Shown here piece by piece: positions 1 through 10,921 of a DNA stretch of 64,000 bases (positions are counted from its first letter, which is position 1; every line of letters begins with the position of its first letter). Source of the stretch: Entophlyctis helioformis (taxonomy: Eukaryota > Chytridiomycota > Chytridiomycetes > Chytridiales > Chytriomycetaceae); the NCBI GenBank assembly GCA_025526915.1, contig JAHLKH010000151.1, forward strand, positions 1-64,000, read 5' to 3'. Position numbers and translations under genes: made by a program. The notes beneath the pieces are model-generated. The model saw only the letters and a program-made list of their open reading frames with translations, searched no databases and had not been told where the DNA came from.

Positions 1-2840
1 TGCCGCCAAGGCTGCTGCTGCCAAGGACACCGCGCCAAGACCATCGGCGGCCAAGAGAGGGAGACAAACGAGTGTGGCGTCAAGCACTGAGGACGCCGCG
101 TCAAGCCCGACGAAACCCAAGAGAGCAAGGTGCAAGAGTGCAGCGCCAAACCCATCGTCGGCCGGTCTTGACACCACCCCTCCTGCAACAAGCCATGAGC
201 ACACCGCGTCAAGCTCATCGTCGGCCACTGACAAGAGCGGCGCGACCAAAAAGGCACGCGGCAAGAAGCCGGCCGCCAAGGACGCCGCAGGGAACAAGAG
301 CGCTGTCGTGACCCCGCCAGCATTGCACAAGCTTGTGGCCATCATACGCAACATGTCACTGTCGACTGTTGGACGCTTCAAGCAGCTGCGCGATCTCGCT
401 GGAAGAGAGACCATCAAGCTCTGTCCTCAAGCGGCAAGTCGTGATCCCTTTGTTCTTATCACCGAGACCGTCCTCTTCTGGGCGGTTATGGGGCTGAAAA
501 GGGATCGCATCAGCGAGGAGCAAGATCCTGTCTTGCGAGCATTGAGATCGGAGCTTCTTGCTGCCATAAGTCAGTCACACTGCCTGTCTATGCCATCTTT
601 TTATGATTTGATGCTAACAATCCACTCTTCTCAAAGAGCCTGGCTGGAAAGACTCGGAGCTTGCGTTGCCCAATGACAAGATCCAGAAGGCATTCAGTTC
701 AAGTGACGAGCTGTGCGTCATGGATCTCCTCCTCCCTGGACTCGCCTCCGATACACGGCGCTATCAAACGCCAGCACAGGCCAAGTTGCAGATTGACGCG
801 GCCAACACCGCGGCAGAGACGGCCCTCGCCGCACCCATTGACAAGGCCACAGCCATCGCAAAGAATGACCCCATGACTTTCGATCTGGATGACGAGCAGT
901 TGGTGGACATGATCAAGGCCGAGGTTGCTTTTCCTCAAGTGCTACCAACCAAGTCGGTCAGATTTGGCAGCATCAAGACCGACGGGAAGAGTGTCTTTCA
1001 AACTGTTCTGGAGTTTCGCACAAACCGTCCAAAGTCACCTCGCAGTATGTGGCGTGCTTGGATGCTGTGGTGCACGCATTGATTCTGACCACTGCCTTGC
1101 TCTGCAGGTCCCAACGCGGCGACTTCAGACGAGCAGTTCAGTCACATTGAGGATGCTGATGAATCTGATTCTGACGATGACTTGGATGATGACTTGGATG
1201 ATGACTTGGATGATGACTTGGATGATGGCTTGGATGGCGAATGTGAGTTGCTGTACCAATCCAGACGGGCACTTGTTGTCCACACCGACTGACATGCCAT
1301 CCACAGCCGCCAATCCAGCCGACCCGTCAGCCACCAAGCCAAAAGCACCCAATCCTGTAAGCCACTTGCATGCTAAACTCGCGCTTTGGTGCACATGCAT
1401 TGCACATTCCTCACTCATGCCATGGCATGACAGGGCAAGCGCAACTTTTACGCCTCGCAGCGACTGCCCGATGTTGCTGATGCCAACAAGCTGCTCGCCG
1501 ACAAGGGCTACCAGACTGTTCGCGTTGTCAGCTTTGATTGGGGCGAGCGGTACCTGTTTGGCGCGTCCAGCATGCTGGTCAATGTCAAGGAGGAGACATA
1601 CACGCTCGAGGCCAACTACGTGCTCGCCTCTGGCGTATTTCATGCTGAGCGTGACCTTCAGCGGTGGTATGCATGCAATGACTCTGCCACGCGCACTCTT
1701 GACCAGATCAACTCACAGTGCCTGCCTCTTGTGCCAGGCTCAAGGCTGCGGACGTCCACAAGGCCATTGCATTCAAGACAGCAAAGCATGCTGATCCAAA
1801 CGTCTTAGCAGGCGAGAGAGCCTTTTGGGATCTGCGCTGCCATGCGTACTGCACACCATTCCTGAATGCACGGGTACGTTTTCTCTGATTCTGGATGCCC
1901 ATTGACACGACCGCCAAGCTGCTTGATCGCCTGCTGATCACACTGAACGGCATGGCATGGCATGGCATTCCACAGAAGGTCAAGGCCAAGCGGTTCACCA
2001 AGCGCAGCAACAGCATGTCTGATCGCGGAAACGCTCTTGAGGGCATCATGAAGCTGGCAGGATCGACCACTGGCAAGCGCGCATCTCGTGCATCTCAAGG
2101 CCTCCCTGTCAGCAACCCTGAGAAGGACATTCCTGTTGTATGGGCATTTGGCATCGACTTTACAGGCCAAGGTGGCCGGCACGCTGTGTTTGAGAAGTTT
2201 CTCATCAGGCATCTGCGGTCGTCTGGATATGCCTATGTGCGTCTGATGTCACGCTGTCCATCCATCCATCCATCTGTGCACCAACTGACACACGATCATG
2301 CACTCACACACACAGATCTACCGCTGTAACGAGAACCTGACCAGCCAGATGTGCCTGCAGTGCAAGCAGAGGATCCCATACGAGAACCGCACCAACCTGC
2401 GACGCTACGAGTGCACAGACTGCGAGACCGTCTACCACCGCGACGTGCTTGGAGCCACCAACATCGGGATGGTTGCACTGGAGCATCTGCTCTTTGGACA
2501 ACGGCCGCTCTACTTGACGCACACGCCAGTCGATCCGCCTGTCGTCCAGCAGCCTCCAGCACCAGATCCGCCTGTCGTCCAGCAGCGTTCTAGACACGCC
2601 ATCAAGCGACGTCGAGAACCAGATCCGCCTGTTGACCAGCAGCCCCCAAGACGTGCCATCAAGCGACGTCGAGAACCAGATCCGCCTGTTGACCAGCAGC
2701 CTCCAACACCGGATCCGCCTGTCGACCAGCAGCGTCCAACACGCAGACAGCGTGCCAGCAAGTCAAGTGCCACTCCACATGCTCTGACTTCCAGCACCAC
2801 CACCAACACTTTGAATCAGGGCACCTCCCGATCGACCTAA
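1..2840 (+). CDS. Fanzor copy A (eukaryotic TnpB-like RNA-guided nuclease), 5' end outside window
   Basis: Spliced model: exons <2-569, 637-1044, 1108-1242, 1307-1356, 1434-1666, 1738-1873, 1976-2236, 2316-2840; every junction is GT-AG and codon phase is kept throughout. The last exon shows the TnpB/Fanzor signature: a four-cysteine zinc ribbon (TSQMC..C, then YEC..C) followed directly by HRDVLGATNIG, the RuvC-III aspartate. Exon 5 carries a RuvC-I-like motif, SFDWGERYLFG. Exon 7 holds VVWAFGIDFTGQGG, the expected RuvC-II area, and NENLTSQMC after the last intron may supply the displaced glutamate described for Fanzors (family knowledge). The N-terminal part is rich in Lys/Ala (nuclear-localisation-like), an acidic DDDLDD tract precedes RuvC-I, and the C-terminal tail is a proline/glutamine repeat with KRRREP blocks. 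The family cuts DNA guided by an RNA encoded at the element's right end. The gene looks intact inside the window. Confidence 0.85.
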
Positions 2841-3032
2841 CGGGTCACTTATCACATCATTATTCAAACAATGGTGCAAGGTAAGCCTCTGGTTGGATGT
2901 GCCTCGCCCGCCTGTCGTCGCATGCTCGTTGCTGACTCGAACCTTGCATCGTGTGATGTGCGGGCTTGCATTCGTCGCCTCTTGGGTCGAATTTAACTCC
3001 AAAACGCTTGGCAATTGTTTGAATGTCGGGCC
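2841..3032 (+). ncRNA. Candidate Fanzor guide-RNA (omega-RNA-like) region and right end of element A
   Basis: Sequence after the Fanzor stop codon is shared with the same place behind copy B (22580-22802) and the match stops abruptly at GTCGGGCC (3025-3032). Inside it, 2893-2965 matches 22663-22735 at 70 of 73 positions, better than several of the coding exons. Known Fanzor and TnpB guide RNAs come from this right-end position, so this is the natural candidate scaffold. That it is transcribed as a guide RNA is inference; no promoter or processing site was proven. Confidence 0.5.
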
Positions 3033-3341
3033 ATTTGCCGGCGGTTTGCCGGTATTCCCTCGCCCTATTGCCCACCCCTCGTGTACAATGCGGGAGCCCA
3101 CGAGAATCTGGCGCTGAGATGACGGCCAAAGGGTTTTGGCACACGCTGTCTGATGGAGCTCATCGAGGACACAGGCACAACAGCAACGCTCAATGTCAAA
3201 ACTCTTCAATCGTAAAGTAAAACTCATCGAAATATAAAACTCTAGATCATCCAGACCGAACCCCACTATTGTGCGACACGCGCACGTGGCAGATACTACT
3301 GGCGGCATGATCACTTGAAAACCGGCGTGCGACTGTGGCCT
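3033..3341. other. Intergenic flank between Fanzor A and the F-box gene
   Basis: I see no gene here. It has no similarity to the flank of Fanzor copy B. AT-rich runs near 3205-3245 may hold polyadenylation signals of the convergent F-box gene. Confidence 0.5.
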
Positions 3342-4724
3342 TTATTGTTGGGCAGAGAGCCACACGCTCGAGCTGCCGGCCGATCCCACGTCAGACGAGG
3401 GCAGCGACGACGACATTGGCGACGACGACCCAGACGACGCAGCCGATCCGGGGATCGAGCCTGGAGGCGGCGGCGATGGCTCGAGGCCCGGCGGCTGCAC
3501 CATCTTGCCCGGCGGCAGCGAGTCGAGCAGCCGCCGGATGACCGGCGCAGACATCTCTCTGGACCCGCCAAAGTCGTGAAAGGCCAGATGCTCCAGGTTT
3601 TCAAACCCGGACAGATCGCCATACAGCTGTGGCATGCACTGTCGCCGCGACCTGTTGAGGTACTCGTAGTACATGCGCGCGGCATCCAGGTCGCTGTCTG
3701 GCTGGAAAAACGATCCGAGGCTTGGCTCAAACACCAGAAACTGGATCGACAGCGACCGGAGGTGTGGCAGCATGCGCGCAATCATGTCAAGGCGCACGCC
3801 GTTGCGCACATGTCCAATCGACAGCGCCGTGATGCCCGCATTGTTCTTGATGAGATCGTTGAGGGCTGTCCACGAGAAGCTGCCGCCGCCAAAGCCGTCC
3901 AGAAACAGGTGCGTCAGGCTGGACATGGACCGCGTGAAGAAGCGCAGCGAGCGGTTGTCGAGCCCAAACAGCACGCCGCCGACGCCCGACTGGCCGCCCT
4001 GGATAAACAGCCGCCGGCAGTGGCCAAACTTGTTGGCGATCGTGCGCATCAGCTTGAGGTCGCCGCACGTATCCCAGCGCATCGACAGCACGATCGTGTC
4101 AACGCGGTCCGGGCGAGGCAGCGCCTTGAAGATGCCCGTCAGCACGAGCGCATCCACGGAATGGTGCCACAGCGACAGGTCGAGAATGATGCGACGGATG
4201 CGGAACAGCCGCGCGGGCTCGCCTGCAATGGCCGTGAAGAACGCCGAGATCTGCTTGGGCGATGTCTGTCCCGGACCGCCAGGCTGCCGTGGAAGCAGCC
4301 GGTGCCATGCAAGGTCGCTCCAGAAGGGGTGCATGTGCGACACTCGACGGAACCGGCGATTGACTTGGCCAAAGACCAGCAGGCCAGGTGTGCGCCTGCC
4401 AACGACATGCCCAACGGCCGTGTGGAATCCTGTTGTGCGGCAGAATGCAGACTCTGGCCCTGCTGCACTGTCTGTGTGCATTCGCTGCTTCTGCTGTTGT
4501 TGCTGTTGTTGTTGTTGTTGTGCATCAGTCGAGGCCGCTGCTGCCGACGGCAATGACGACGACGACGCTGAACGGGATGGCGCAGGTGCGGCCGGCCAGA
4601 CATGCCTTAGCCGCAGAGGGTCTGCCGTCTGCTGTGTCCACAGCTCGTCAATCTGCGACGGCACATTCGGCTGGATGTACAAGAGTGTCTGCAGCAGCAG
4701 CTCATCTGGCAGGTCGAGGATCAT
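3342..4724 (-). CDS. F-box protein
   Basis: Single-exon gene of 460 residues with a good ATG. The N-terminus ILDLPDELLLQTLLYI is a typical F-box helix, which in the family binds Skp1 within an SCF ubiquitin ligase. A Ser/Ala-rich linker with a run of ten glutamines (CAG/CTG microsatellite near 4494-4523) follows, then VFGQVNRRFRRV, which resembles the second half of an F-box, and a long region of leucine-rich segments (for example LFLDGFGGG, ALSIGHVRNG, LRSLSIQFLVF) consistent with degenerate leucine-rich repeats for substrate binding. The C-terminus is Pro/Ser-rich. The F-box assignment is fairly firm; the substrate is unknown. It is head-to-tail with the malonyl-CoA decarboxylase gene upstream. 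Confidence 0.75.
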   Translation of the reverse strand: MILDLPDELLLQTLLYIQPNVPSQIDELWTQQTADPLRLRHVWPAAPAPSRSASSSSLPSAAAASTDAQQQQQQQQQQKQRMHTDSAAGPESAFCRTTGFHTAVGHVVGRRTPGLLVFGQVNRRFRRVSHMHPFWSDLAWHRLLPRQPGGPGQTSPKQISAFFTAIAGEPARLFRIRRIILDLSLWHHSVDALVLTGIFKALPRPDRVDTIVLSMRWDTCGDLKLMRTIANKFGHCRRLFIQGGQSGVGGVLFGLDNRSLRFFTRSMSSLTHLFLDGFGGGSFSWTALNDLIKNNAGITALSIGHVRNGVRLDMIARMLPHLRSLSIQFLVFEPSLGSFFQPDSDLDAARMYYEYLNRSRRQCMPQLYGDLSGFENLEHLAFHDFGGSREMSAPVIRRLLDSLPPGKMVQPPGLEPSPPPPGSIPGSAASSGSSSPMSSSLPSSDVGSAGSSSVWLSAQQ

Positions 4725-4873
4725 CGGGCGACGTTTCCGGCATCAGGGAAACAAATGAGAGCACACGAGCACATATGAACACGAGATCTCGTATGACGTT
4801 TATGTTGTTGGTTGGAGACGGACACAATAGGCATGGACAGGCCCACAAGGGGTGCCATGCGTTGAGGCAGCGC

Positions 4874-7487
4874 TTACAGCTTGCTGCTGAAATCATGAGG
4901 TGGTGTTGGAGGCGTGATGGCCGTCTGTGTCTGGGCCCATTCGAGCGACGGATGGACTGGATCCCAGAAAGTGATCTGTCCGTCCAGCAGGTACTTTTGG
5001 TTATTGGCTTCGATCTCTGGCAGATCGTAGATGTAGTTGACCATCATGCCAAACGATTGCCGGATGCCCTTGTCTGTTGCGCCAAGCCGGACCATGCATG
5101 CCGCATTGTAAGTCCACCAATTGCGCATCCAAGAGGACCAGATACAGGCTAGAGGCCGAAGCACTGACCGGATGTGTCGCCCGCCCAGTTGAGGCGGTAG
5201 ATGGATGCACCGTTGCGAATGTGGAAGTTGGCAACGGGGTCAAGGGCAAGTGCTCGCTTCTTCTCCATTGTCAGGTAGCGAGAGCACAGCCGCTCAATGA
5301 TGGGCTGAAAGACACGCGACTGGTCGGCAGACTCTAGCCATGCGGCGTCGCCAGAAACAGTCTGCAGACACGGTTGGGTGAGCAGACTGGCGGGCTGCTT
5401 CAGCATGGCGCGCAGTCGAGACAATGCACTCACGCTCAGCGTCTGTATAGGTGCTTGCGACGGTGCAAAAGCGCGCAATGCATCAGCCTCTTGCGGCAGA
5501 AGCAGGCTGCCCGATGCATCTGGCGGCGGGTGCTGAATCTCGTTGGCAATGGCAGTGGCCAGCCATGCGCGGAACCCAGGAATCGGCGACAGTGTGCAAA
5601 ACGTTGTGATGGATGGGAAGTTGAGCTGAATCTCCTTGACCACGCGCTTGATCAAAAAGTTGCCGAGATCAACGCCACTCAACCCTAAACACGCAGGGCA
5701 ATAGTCAGCACTGGCCGCATTCGCCCTGCATCCGTGGATGGGCAACGCGGAATGCCAATCCAGCCCACTTGCCGCGCTGTGAAGATGTGATCGAGTAGAA
5801 AATGGCAGCTTTGGGATCCTTGACATCGGGCGACTTGTCGTGCAGAATGGCTTGAACCTGGTCGGAAATGTCCTGGACGAGCGCGACTTGGACAAACGTG
5901 AGCGGGTCCTGCGGCATGCTGCGATGGAAGAACGAGTAGCACAGCCGGCCGGGTCCAAGACGTTGCTTGAGTGCCTGCCAGGATGGAATCTCGTGCACGG
6001 CCTCGTAGCGCACAATCTACCGTTCAGAAGCTCAGCACGTTGCCGGTAACAAGACTCGTATGACGGCAAGACAAGCATGGACTCGGTGGCAAACCTTTTC
6101 AAGGATGTTGGCGGGCGAGTGCCATGTGATGCGCTCCAGATCCAGGAATCCCATGCTGAACCACTCTTGCAGCTTCGCCTTTAGAGCGTCATTGAGTGCG
6201 CGAAGGTGCAGGTCATTGCCATTGGTCGCGAGTATTTTCTGCAGGATGCGGCCAAAGAGTCAGTCGCAGTCTGTGTGTGCAAGGCACGTTGGTTGCACGC
6301 CCAACTCGTACAAGAATGTCTTCGCGGAGGTGGACAAGGAACGCCATGCCGCCTGGCAGTTGGTTGATGCGACTGAAGAACGTGAGGTACGCCGGAGTGA
6401 GAACCAGACGCAGACGCTGCGACGATCGGATAACAGACCGGTCGCTCTTGCTCTGTTGGTGCATTCCGGATCGTTAGCTGGATATGCCGCCGTCGACCCA
6501 GCACATACGTATGGGAGAGCGCATTGGCCATCTCAGCGCACCATGGACTCTTCAAACTGCGTCACGGCAGACGCAGTGTCCTGCAGATCAATGTCAAAGT
6601 CTCTGCCGAGCACGCAGAGGAACTTGGTTCTGCCAGCCTGTCTGCCATGCGTCAGCCAGTCGAGCTCGCTCAACATGATAGCGGCAGTGGCGTGCATGGC
6701 CGCGCACCATATCAAGGCCTTCGTAAAACTCGCAGCATTGGCGGGTCAGCAGACACGGCCAGATGTCGCCCTGTTCGCGCTTGGCTTTGATGACGCCCAT
6801 CAGAAGCTGCCGCACAGCGGTCTCGTCGGGCTGGATCTTGGCAGCAGCGTCACCCGCGGCGTGCCCGTCGGATGCGTGGCCAAGCGTATAGTCGTCTGCA
6901 TTTGGCATCCCATGGCCATGCAGATGCAGATGCAGCAGCAGATGCAGCAGCAGCAGCACGCCAGTTTGGCCAGCGCAGGACGGTCAGTCAGCATGACGAG
7001 ATCAGGCTCGATGGGATCAGGTGTGCACAGCGGCAGCAACAACGGCAGCAACAGCACCTGGCTGGTGGGAGTATTTCATGACGTCGTCCCAGTACTCTGC
7101 GACAACGGCACTGGGCGGCTTGAGCGGCTTGGTCTCGTTGCCTGCTGGATACCCACTGCTGCTGCTGCTGCTGCTATTGTAGTTGCTTATGCCAGCTGTG
7201 GAGAGCAAGTGTTTGCCGTCGCGATGGTGGCAACAGATGCTGGTGCTGGTGCTGCTGCCGTTGCTTCTATGGATGCGGGCAAGAGAGGCGGCCGAGAAGG
7301 GGCCGGTGTGCAGGGATGCCGTGCCCGACGCAGCAAGGGGTGCGTGTGATGCGGATGCAGACACAGAGAGCGTTGCGTGTCCTGGGCGAGCTCGAAGTGA
7401 TCCACGGCCCGCGAGGCAAAGGACGCGGCCAGTTGTCATGGCAGCGGCAAACGGGGGGAAGTGGCGGCACGGATTCATTGCCAGCAT
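4874..7487 (-). CDS. MLYCD: Malonyl-CoA decarboxylase
   Basis: Converts malonyl-CoA to acetyl-CoA and CO2, controlling fatty-acid synthesis and oxidation. Exons traced on the minus strand: first exon within 7050-7487, one ending at 6708, then 6542-6637, 6312-6416, 6095-6238, 5773-6016, 5169-5684 and 4874-5073, all in phase. Family segments seen in order: LLMGVIKAKREQG, GGMAFLVHLREDIL, FLDLERITWHSPANILEK, VRYEAVHEI, AAIFYSITSSQRG, GVDLGNFLIKRVVKE, TLSPIPGFRAWL, DPVANFHIRNGASIYRLNW and SFGMMVNYIYDL. The C-terminus is SSKL, a peroxisomal PTS1 signal. The N-terminus is Arg/Ser/Ala-rich like a mitochondrial presequence, so dual targeting is possible, as in animal enzymes. The intron at 5685-5772 uses a GC donor (GCAAGT). 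ATGs at 7487, 7478 and 7439 are all possible starts, and the first one or two introns are not resolved. Confidence 0.9.
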
Positions 7488-7527
7488 GATGGTGCCAGGC
7501 TGCAGTCAGGCTGCAGTCAGGCTGCAG

Positions 7528-8457
7528 TCAGGCTGCGATCGGGCCGAGGCGCATCGCCCACAACGAGACACTGGTGATGCCTGGAAGAGATGCAGGCTGG
7601 ATGCCCTCGGCCGCATAGCTGGATCTGCCACTCGGCAGACCACGAGCACCTGGCCGTCCGCCCGCGTCTGGGAGCAGGCATCGCTCCAGCGTGACGGACG
7701 CCTCGATCCAGTCCAGCATGTCAAACAGCGCTGGCGTGTGCACCTGCTCGGCAGCAAGCCCCCACTTGTCGAGCAGCCACTGGACCGACCGCCGCGAGCT
7801 GCGCTCCTGATACGCCATGAGAAACACTGCATGCGGCGGCGACCGCTCCAGTATGAATGCGACTGTCGCCAGCAGATCGTCAAAGTCCTTTGGGTCGTAC
7901 ATCACATCTGCGCCGAGAATGAGATCAAAGCCGCCTGCAGACTGCAGAGTCGCTGCAGCAGGGTGGAGCACCTTGTGCATGCCATCGCCAAAGTCGCCCC
8001 ATGCCAGCGGCTCGACCCGCACCATGCCGGACATGCCGTTGAGATCTGCAGCACGAGCCATGCTCGCGAGCACGTCTGCAGAGTCTGGATGGTCGGTGAG
8101 CACCACTTCGCACACCGACTCGGCGGCCTGCATGTCCAGCTGCTCAGGTGCCGCCTGTCCAGCCGTGCGTGCATGCTGGGCACAGAGCCGGGCAGCGAGC
8201 AAGCCTGGAAGCGCAGTGCCAGCACCAAGCTCCAGAATGCGCAGCGTGCGGCCACCGGCTGGCGCCATGTCTGCAACCAACTGCCGCCAAGACAGACACA
8301 TAAAGGCCGACAGGATGAGTGCGCTGGGCCAGAGATAGCTTCCGTACGATGGATCCACCAGCTCCTGCACAACAACAGACACGGCATGGCTGCCATCCGT
8401 GTCTGCCATCGAGACTCGTCGCAGCATGCGCTGTGGCTGGCGCGACTGAACGTCCAT
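7528..8457 (-). CDS. METTL23-like (methyltransferase family 16) protein methyltransferase
   Basis: Single exon, 309 residues, clear ATG. It has the layout of the METTL21/METTL23/FAM86 group of SAM-dependent methyltransferases: YGSYLWPSALILSAFM before motif I, the SAM-binding loop LELGAGTALPG (about residues 75-85), an acidic strand end VVLTDHPD, and LILGADVMYDPKDFDDLL (about 175-192), which holds the DxxY-type post-motif. Family members methylate lysine or arginine side chains of chaperones, translation factors or histones; the closest looking subgroup is METTL23, but the substrate cannot be read from sequence. The C-terminal 45 residues are low complexity. The start faces a CCAAT-rich spacer at 8511-8575. 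Confidence 0.8.
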   Translation of the reverse strand: MDVQSRQPQRMLRRVSMADTDGSHAVSVVVQELVDPSYGSYLWPSALILSAFMCLSWRQLVADMAPAGGRTLRILELGAGTALPGLLAARLCAQHARTAGQAAPEQLDMQAAESVCEVVLTDHPDSADVLASMARAADLNGMSGMVRVEPLAWGDFGDGMHKVLHPAAATLQSAGGFDLILGADVMYDPKDFDDLLATVAFILERSPPHAVFLMAYQERSSRRSVQWLLDKWGLAAEQVHTPALFDMLDWIEASVTLERCLLPDAGGRPGARGLPSGRSSYAAEGIQPASLPGITSVSLWAMRLGPIAA

Positions 8458-8510
8458 AAGAGGTAAAGTCGGGCCTGGTTCTCATACCATTACCCCTGGT
8501 GGAATATTCC

Positions 8511-8575
8511 TGATTGGTCAACTCCTGGTGGAATCGCTGTGATTGGTCATCCTGGTGGAATCGCTGTGATTGGTC
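8511..8575. promoter_or_regulatory. Three CCAAT boxes in a 27-bp tandem repeat
   Basis: ATTGG (CCAAT on the minus strand) occurs at 8513, 8542 and 8569. The last two lie in a direct repeat of 27 bp (unit CCTGGTGGAATCGCTGTGAT followed by TGGTC). The sites sit 55-110 bp upstream of the methyltransferase ATG on its strand, a usual place for CCAAT-binding factor sites. Function is inferred from motif and position only. Confidence 0.5.
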
Positions 8576-8612
8576 GATCTAGAGAGCCCTTGCTCGGTGC
8601 AGACACTGCGCG

Positions 8613-9633
8613 ATGCGAGCACAGCAACAACGCGCCATGCCAGATCCAGACGCTGCTGCACTTGCCGCCCAACTGCACACAAGCAACAACGAGCCAAACG
8701 ACGACGACGGCGACGACGCAGGCGACGGCACGGATATGGGACAACACTCGCTTGCTGGACGAGTCCTTCAGGGGAGATGGCGAGACGCACTGCTCAAGGT
8801 GGCATGCAGCAGGCCATGCAGCAGGCCATGCAGCAGAGCAGCATGGTCGTGGCCGTCTGAGAGGCGTGCCCAACAAGGCGGGCGGACAGAAGGCAGGCTG
8901 CAGACAGGCAAGCGGGTGCGTTGACTCGCTGTCTGTCCAGGCATGTGCATTGCCCATCGACGACGACGGCACAGCAGTCTGACGGCCGTGTCTGGTGGTC
9001 TTGGCACTGACTGCGTGCATGTCTGATGGCTCCAAACAGCAAGGGACGTTGGCAAGACGGCCGTGAGCAGGGCGAGCTGGTCGTTGTTCAAGAGGACAGC
9101 GAGAGCATTGGCATCGCAGGACCAAGCTGCCTGGTGCTTTCCGACTGCGACATGGGATGCAGCAGCAGCGATGAGCAGCCACTGAGACGTGCTCAATGGA
9201 TCGATCCTTGGAGTTGGCTGCAGGAACTGCTTGCTGGACAGCTGGATTGGCATGCTGACTTGGACGCCAAACTCGGCAGTGGCAGCACACTCGACGAGCA
9301 GCACACTCGACGACACTGATCCAGACGAGATTGGTGAGGAGGACGCGAGTGCTGGCAGGCGTGTCTGGCCACATTGCACTTGGTGCGATGGCATCTTGGA
9401 TGCGATCCACTGAGCAGCAACTGGAGTGGCCAGACAGACCAAGCACTCTCCATTCATTTAACAACCACAACGACGATGATGATGGCGATGGTCCTGACTA
9501 TCCAAGTCTTGCATGCACTGTGTTTGTTGACAAGGACGATCCAGAGCAGAGGGGCGATGCAGGCAGTGCGCCAACGGCCAACCTGTCCACGGACCATCCG
9601 GCCAGTCAGGCAACACCAACTGCATCGCACTGA
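8613..9633 (+). CDS. Possible spliced gene of unknown function (weak)
   Basis: An ATG at 8613 opens an acidic, low-complexity reading frame (NNEPNDDDGDDAGDGTD) up to a possible donor at 8799. Joining to an acceptor at 9043 keeps the frame into a segment containing WIDPWSWLQELLAGQLDW. A third open segment up to 9633 contains DDDDGDGPDYPSL. I do not recognise any domain, and the second acceptor lacks a good pyrimidine tract. The opposite strand also has open frames here. It may be a small divergent gene sharing the promoter of the methyltransferase, or no gene at all. Confidence 0.2.
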
Positions 9634-10921
9634 GTCACAATGCAGATGCATATCAGGGCGATCGATGGATGCAATGGGACATTGAGAAGATGCTACTCGG
9701 AGAGAGGCTTGTTGCAATACTAGAAGAGATCCTTGTGTCAGGACGTTCCAATACGGTTAGCGGTCATCACAGGCAATCTGGTGCGTTACAGCCAGAAGGC
9801 TGCTGGCAAACCATGGCTGCTTGGATCGGCCTGACCTTGAAAGACAACACTTCATTCCCATGACTGTGTCACCAGAAGTCGCAGAGTACCCCACCAAGTA
9901 GAGCAGGCCCAATGGATTCTTTCCCAACATGGATGCCTCTGGGCTATGCCACAGGCTTCCATGGTGATGACAATGATATCCAAGGGATGCAACTGGTGAA
10001 CAACAATCGAGTTGCTGTCATCCATTGAGATCGCAGACGGCCCTCAGAAGTGCATCCAATGCAGCCAAGTGTCTCACATCAGCACGATCATCAAGGGCTT
10101 TGACCCACAGCGACTGGAGAATGGCGGCAATGGTCCCTCTCTCAAAGGGAACCTCGGCAGCCATGTGGCATGGGTGGTGCCTCTCAAAGACATTCGCAAG
10201 CCTCTTGGAATGATCTCATGCCTCCAAGATCGCAGCAATACTGACTGTGTGATGCACTGCAAGGCAACAAGATCACTCTCTTGTTCAAAGACAGCATCTA
10301 CCAACTTGACTTGCATAGTGCAGAGTGCTGCAAGCAGCATGCCTGATCGCCCACAACGCACAATAAGCAGTGCAATCACCTCCAAGACGGGCTGCGTGCC
10401 AGCCTCAAAGTGGAGACGATCTGCATCAACAGCATCGCTGCTCAGAGTGGCATGGCATTCCAGCCAAGAAGAATGAAATTGAAATCAAACCAGGCGTCAA
10501 CCTGAACAAAAGTCAATGCGAGCCAGCCAGCCAGTCAGCGGCACGTGCACGGTCGTGGACGAGAACACACGCCTCGTGACAGATCCATGCCACGAGATCC
10601 ACAACAAACATGGCTGTACTGGTGGAAGAGGCGGCATTGTGGACCATGCACAGCCCATTGCATTGTTTGGCTGTTTGGTGGAAAATGAAAGCAAACTTGT
10701 GTTTGCTCTTTGCTTGCCCCAACTGTCTGCAACCGCACTGCCTGATCTGACTTTTGCTGAGGTTTGCGTCTGTTGAGAGAGAGATCTCGAGAGGCAAGTT
10801 ACAAACCCCACTGCCTGTGCACTCGGCGCATGATAAGAATCGCAGCTCACAGACTATCAACCCTCATCGCTCAGCTTCCAGCGACGCACGCCGGCACACC
10901 GCCGGCACGCAGGATCGCAAG
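9634..10921. other. Region without confident gene, left flank of the chromovirus
   Basis: Short open frames occur on both strands (for example 10012-10476 plus, 10074-10385 minus), but none shows a known motif or convincing codon structure. Base composition is more mixed than in the genes around it. I see no repeat shared with the rest of the window before the LTR starts at 10922. Confidence 0.5.

Noticed and set aside
2298..2840. Bacterial IS200/IS605 contamination as source of the TnpB-like zinc ribbon
   Set aside because: Seven spliceosomal introns at conserved positions in two copies and eukaryotic flanking genes exclude a bacterial insert.
3315..4556. Long plus-strand open frame (413 codons)
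   Set aside because: Antisense shadow of the F-box gene; basic, low-complexity composition and no motif.
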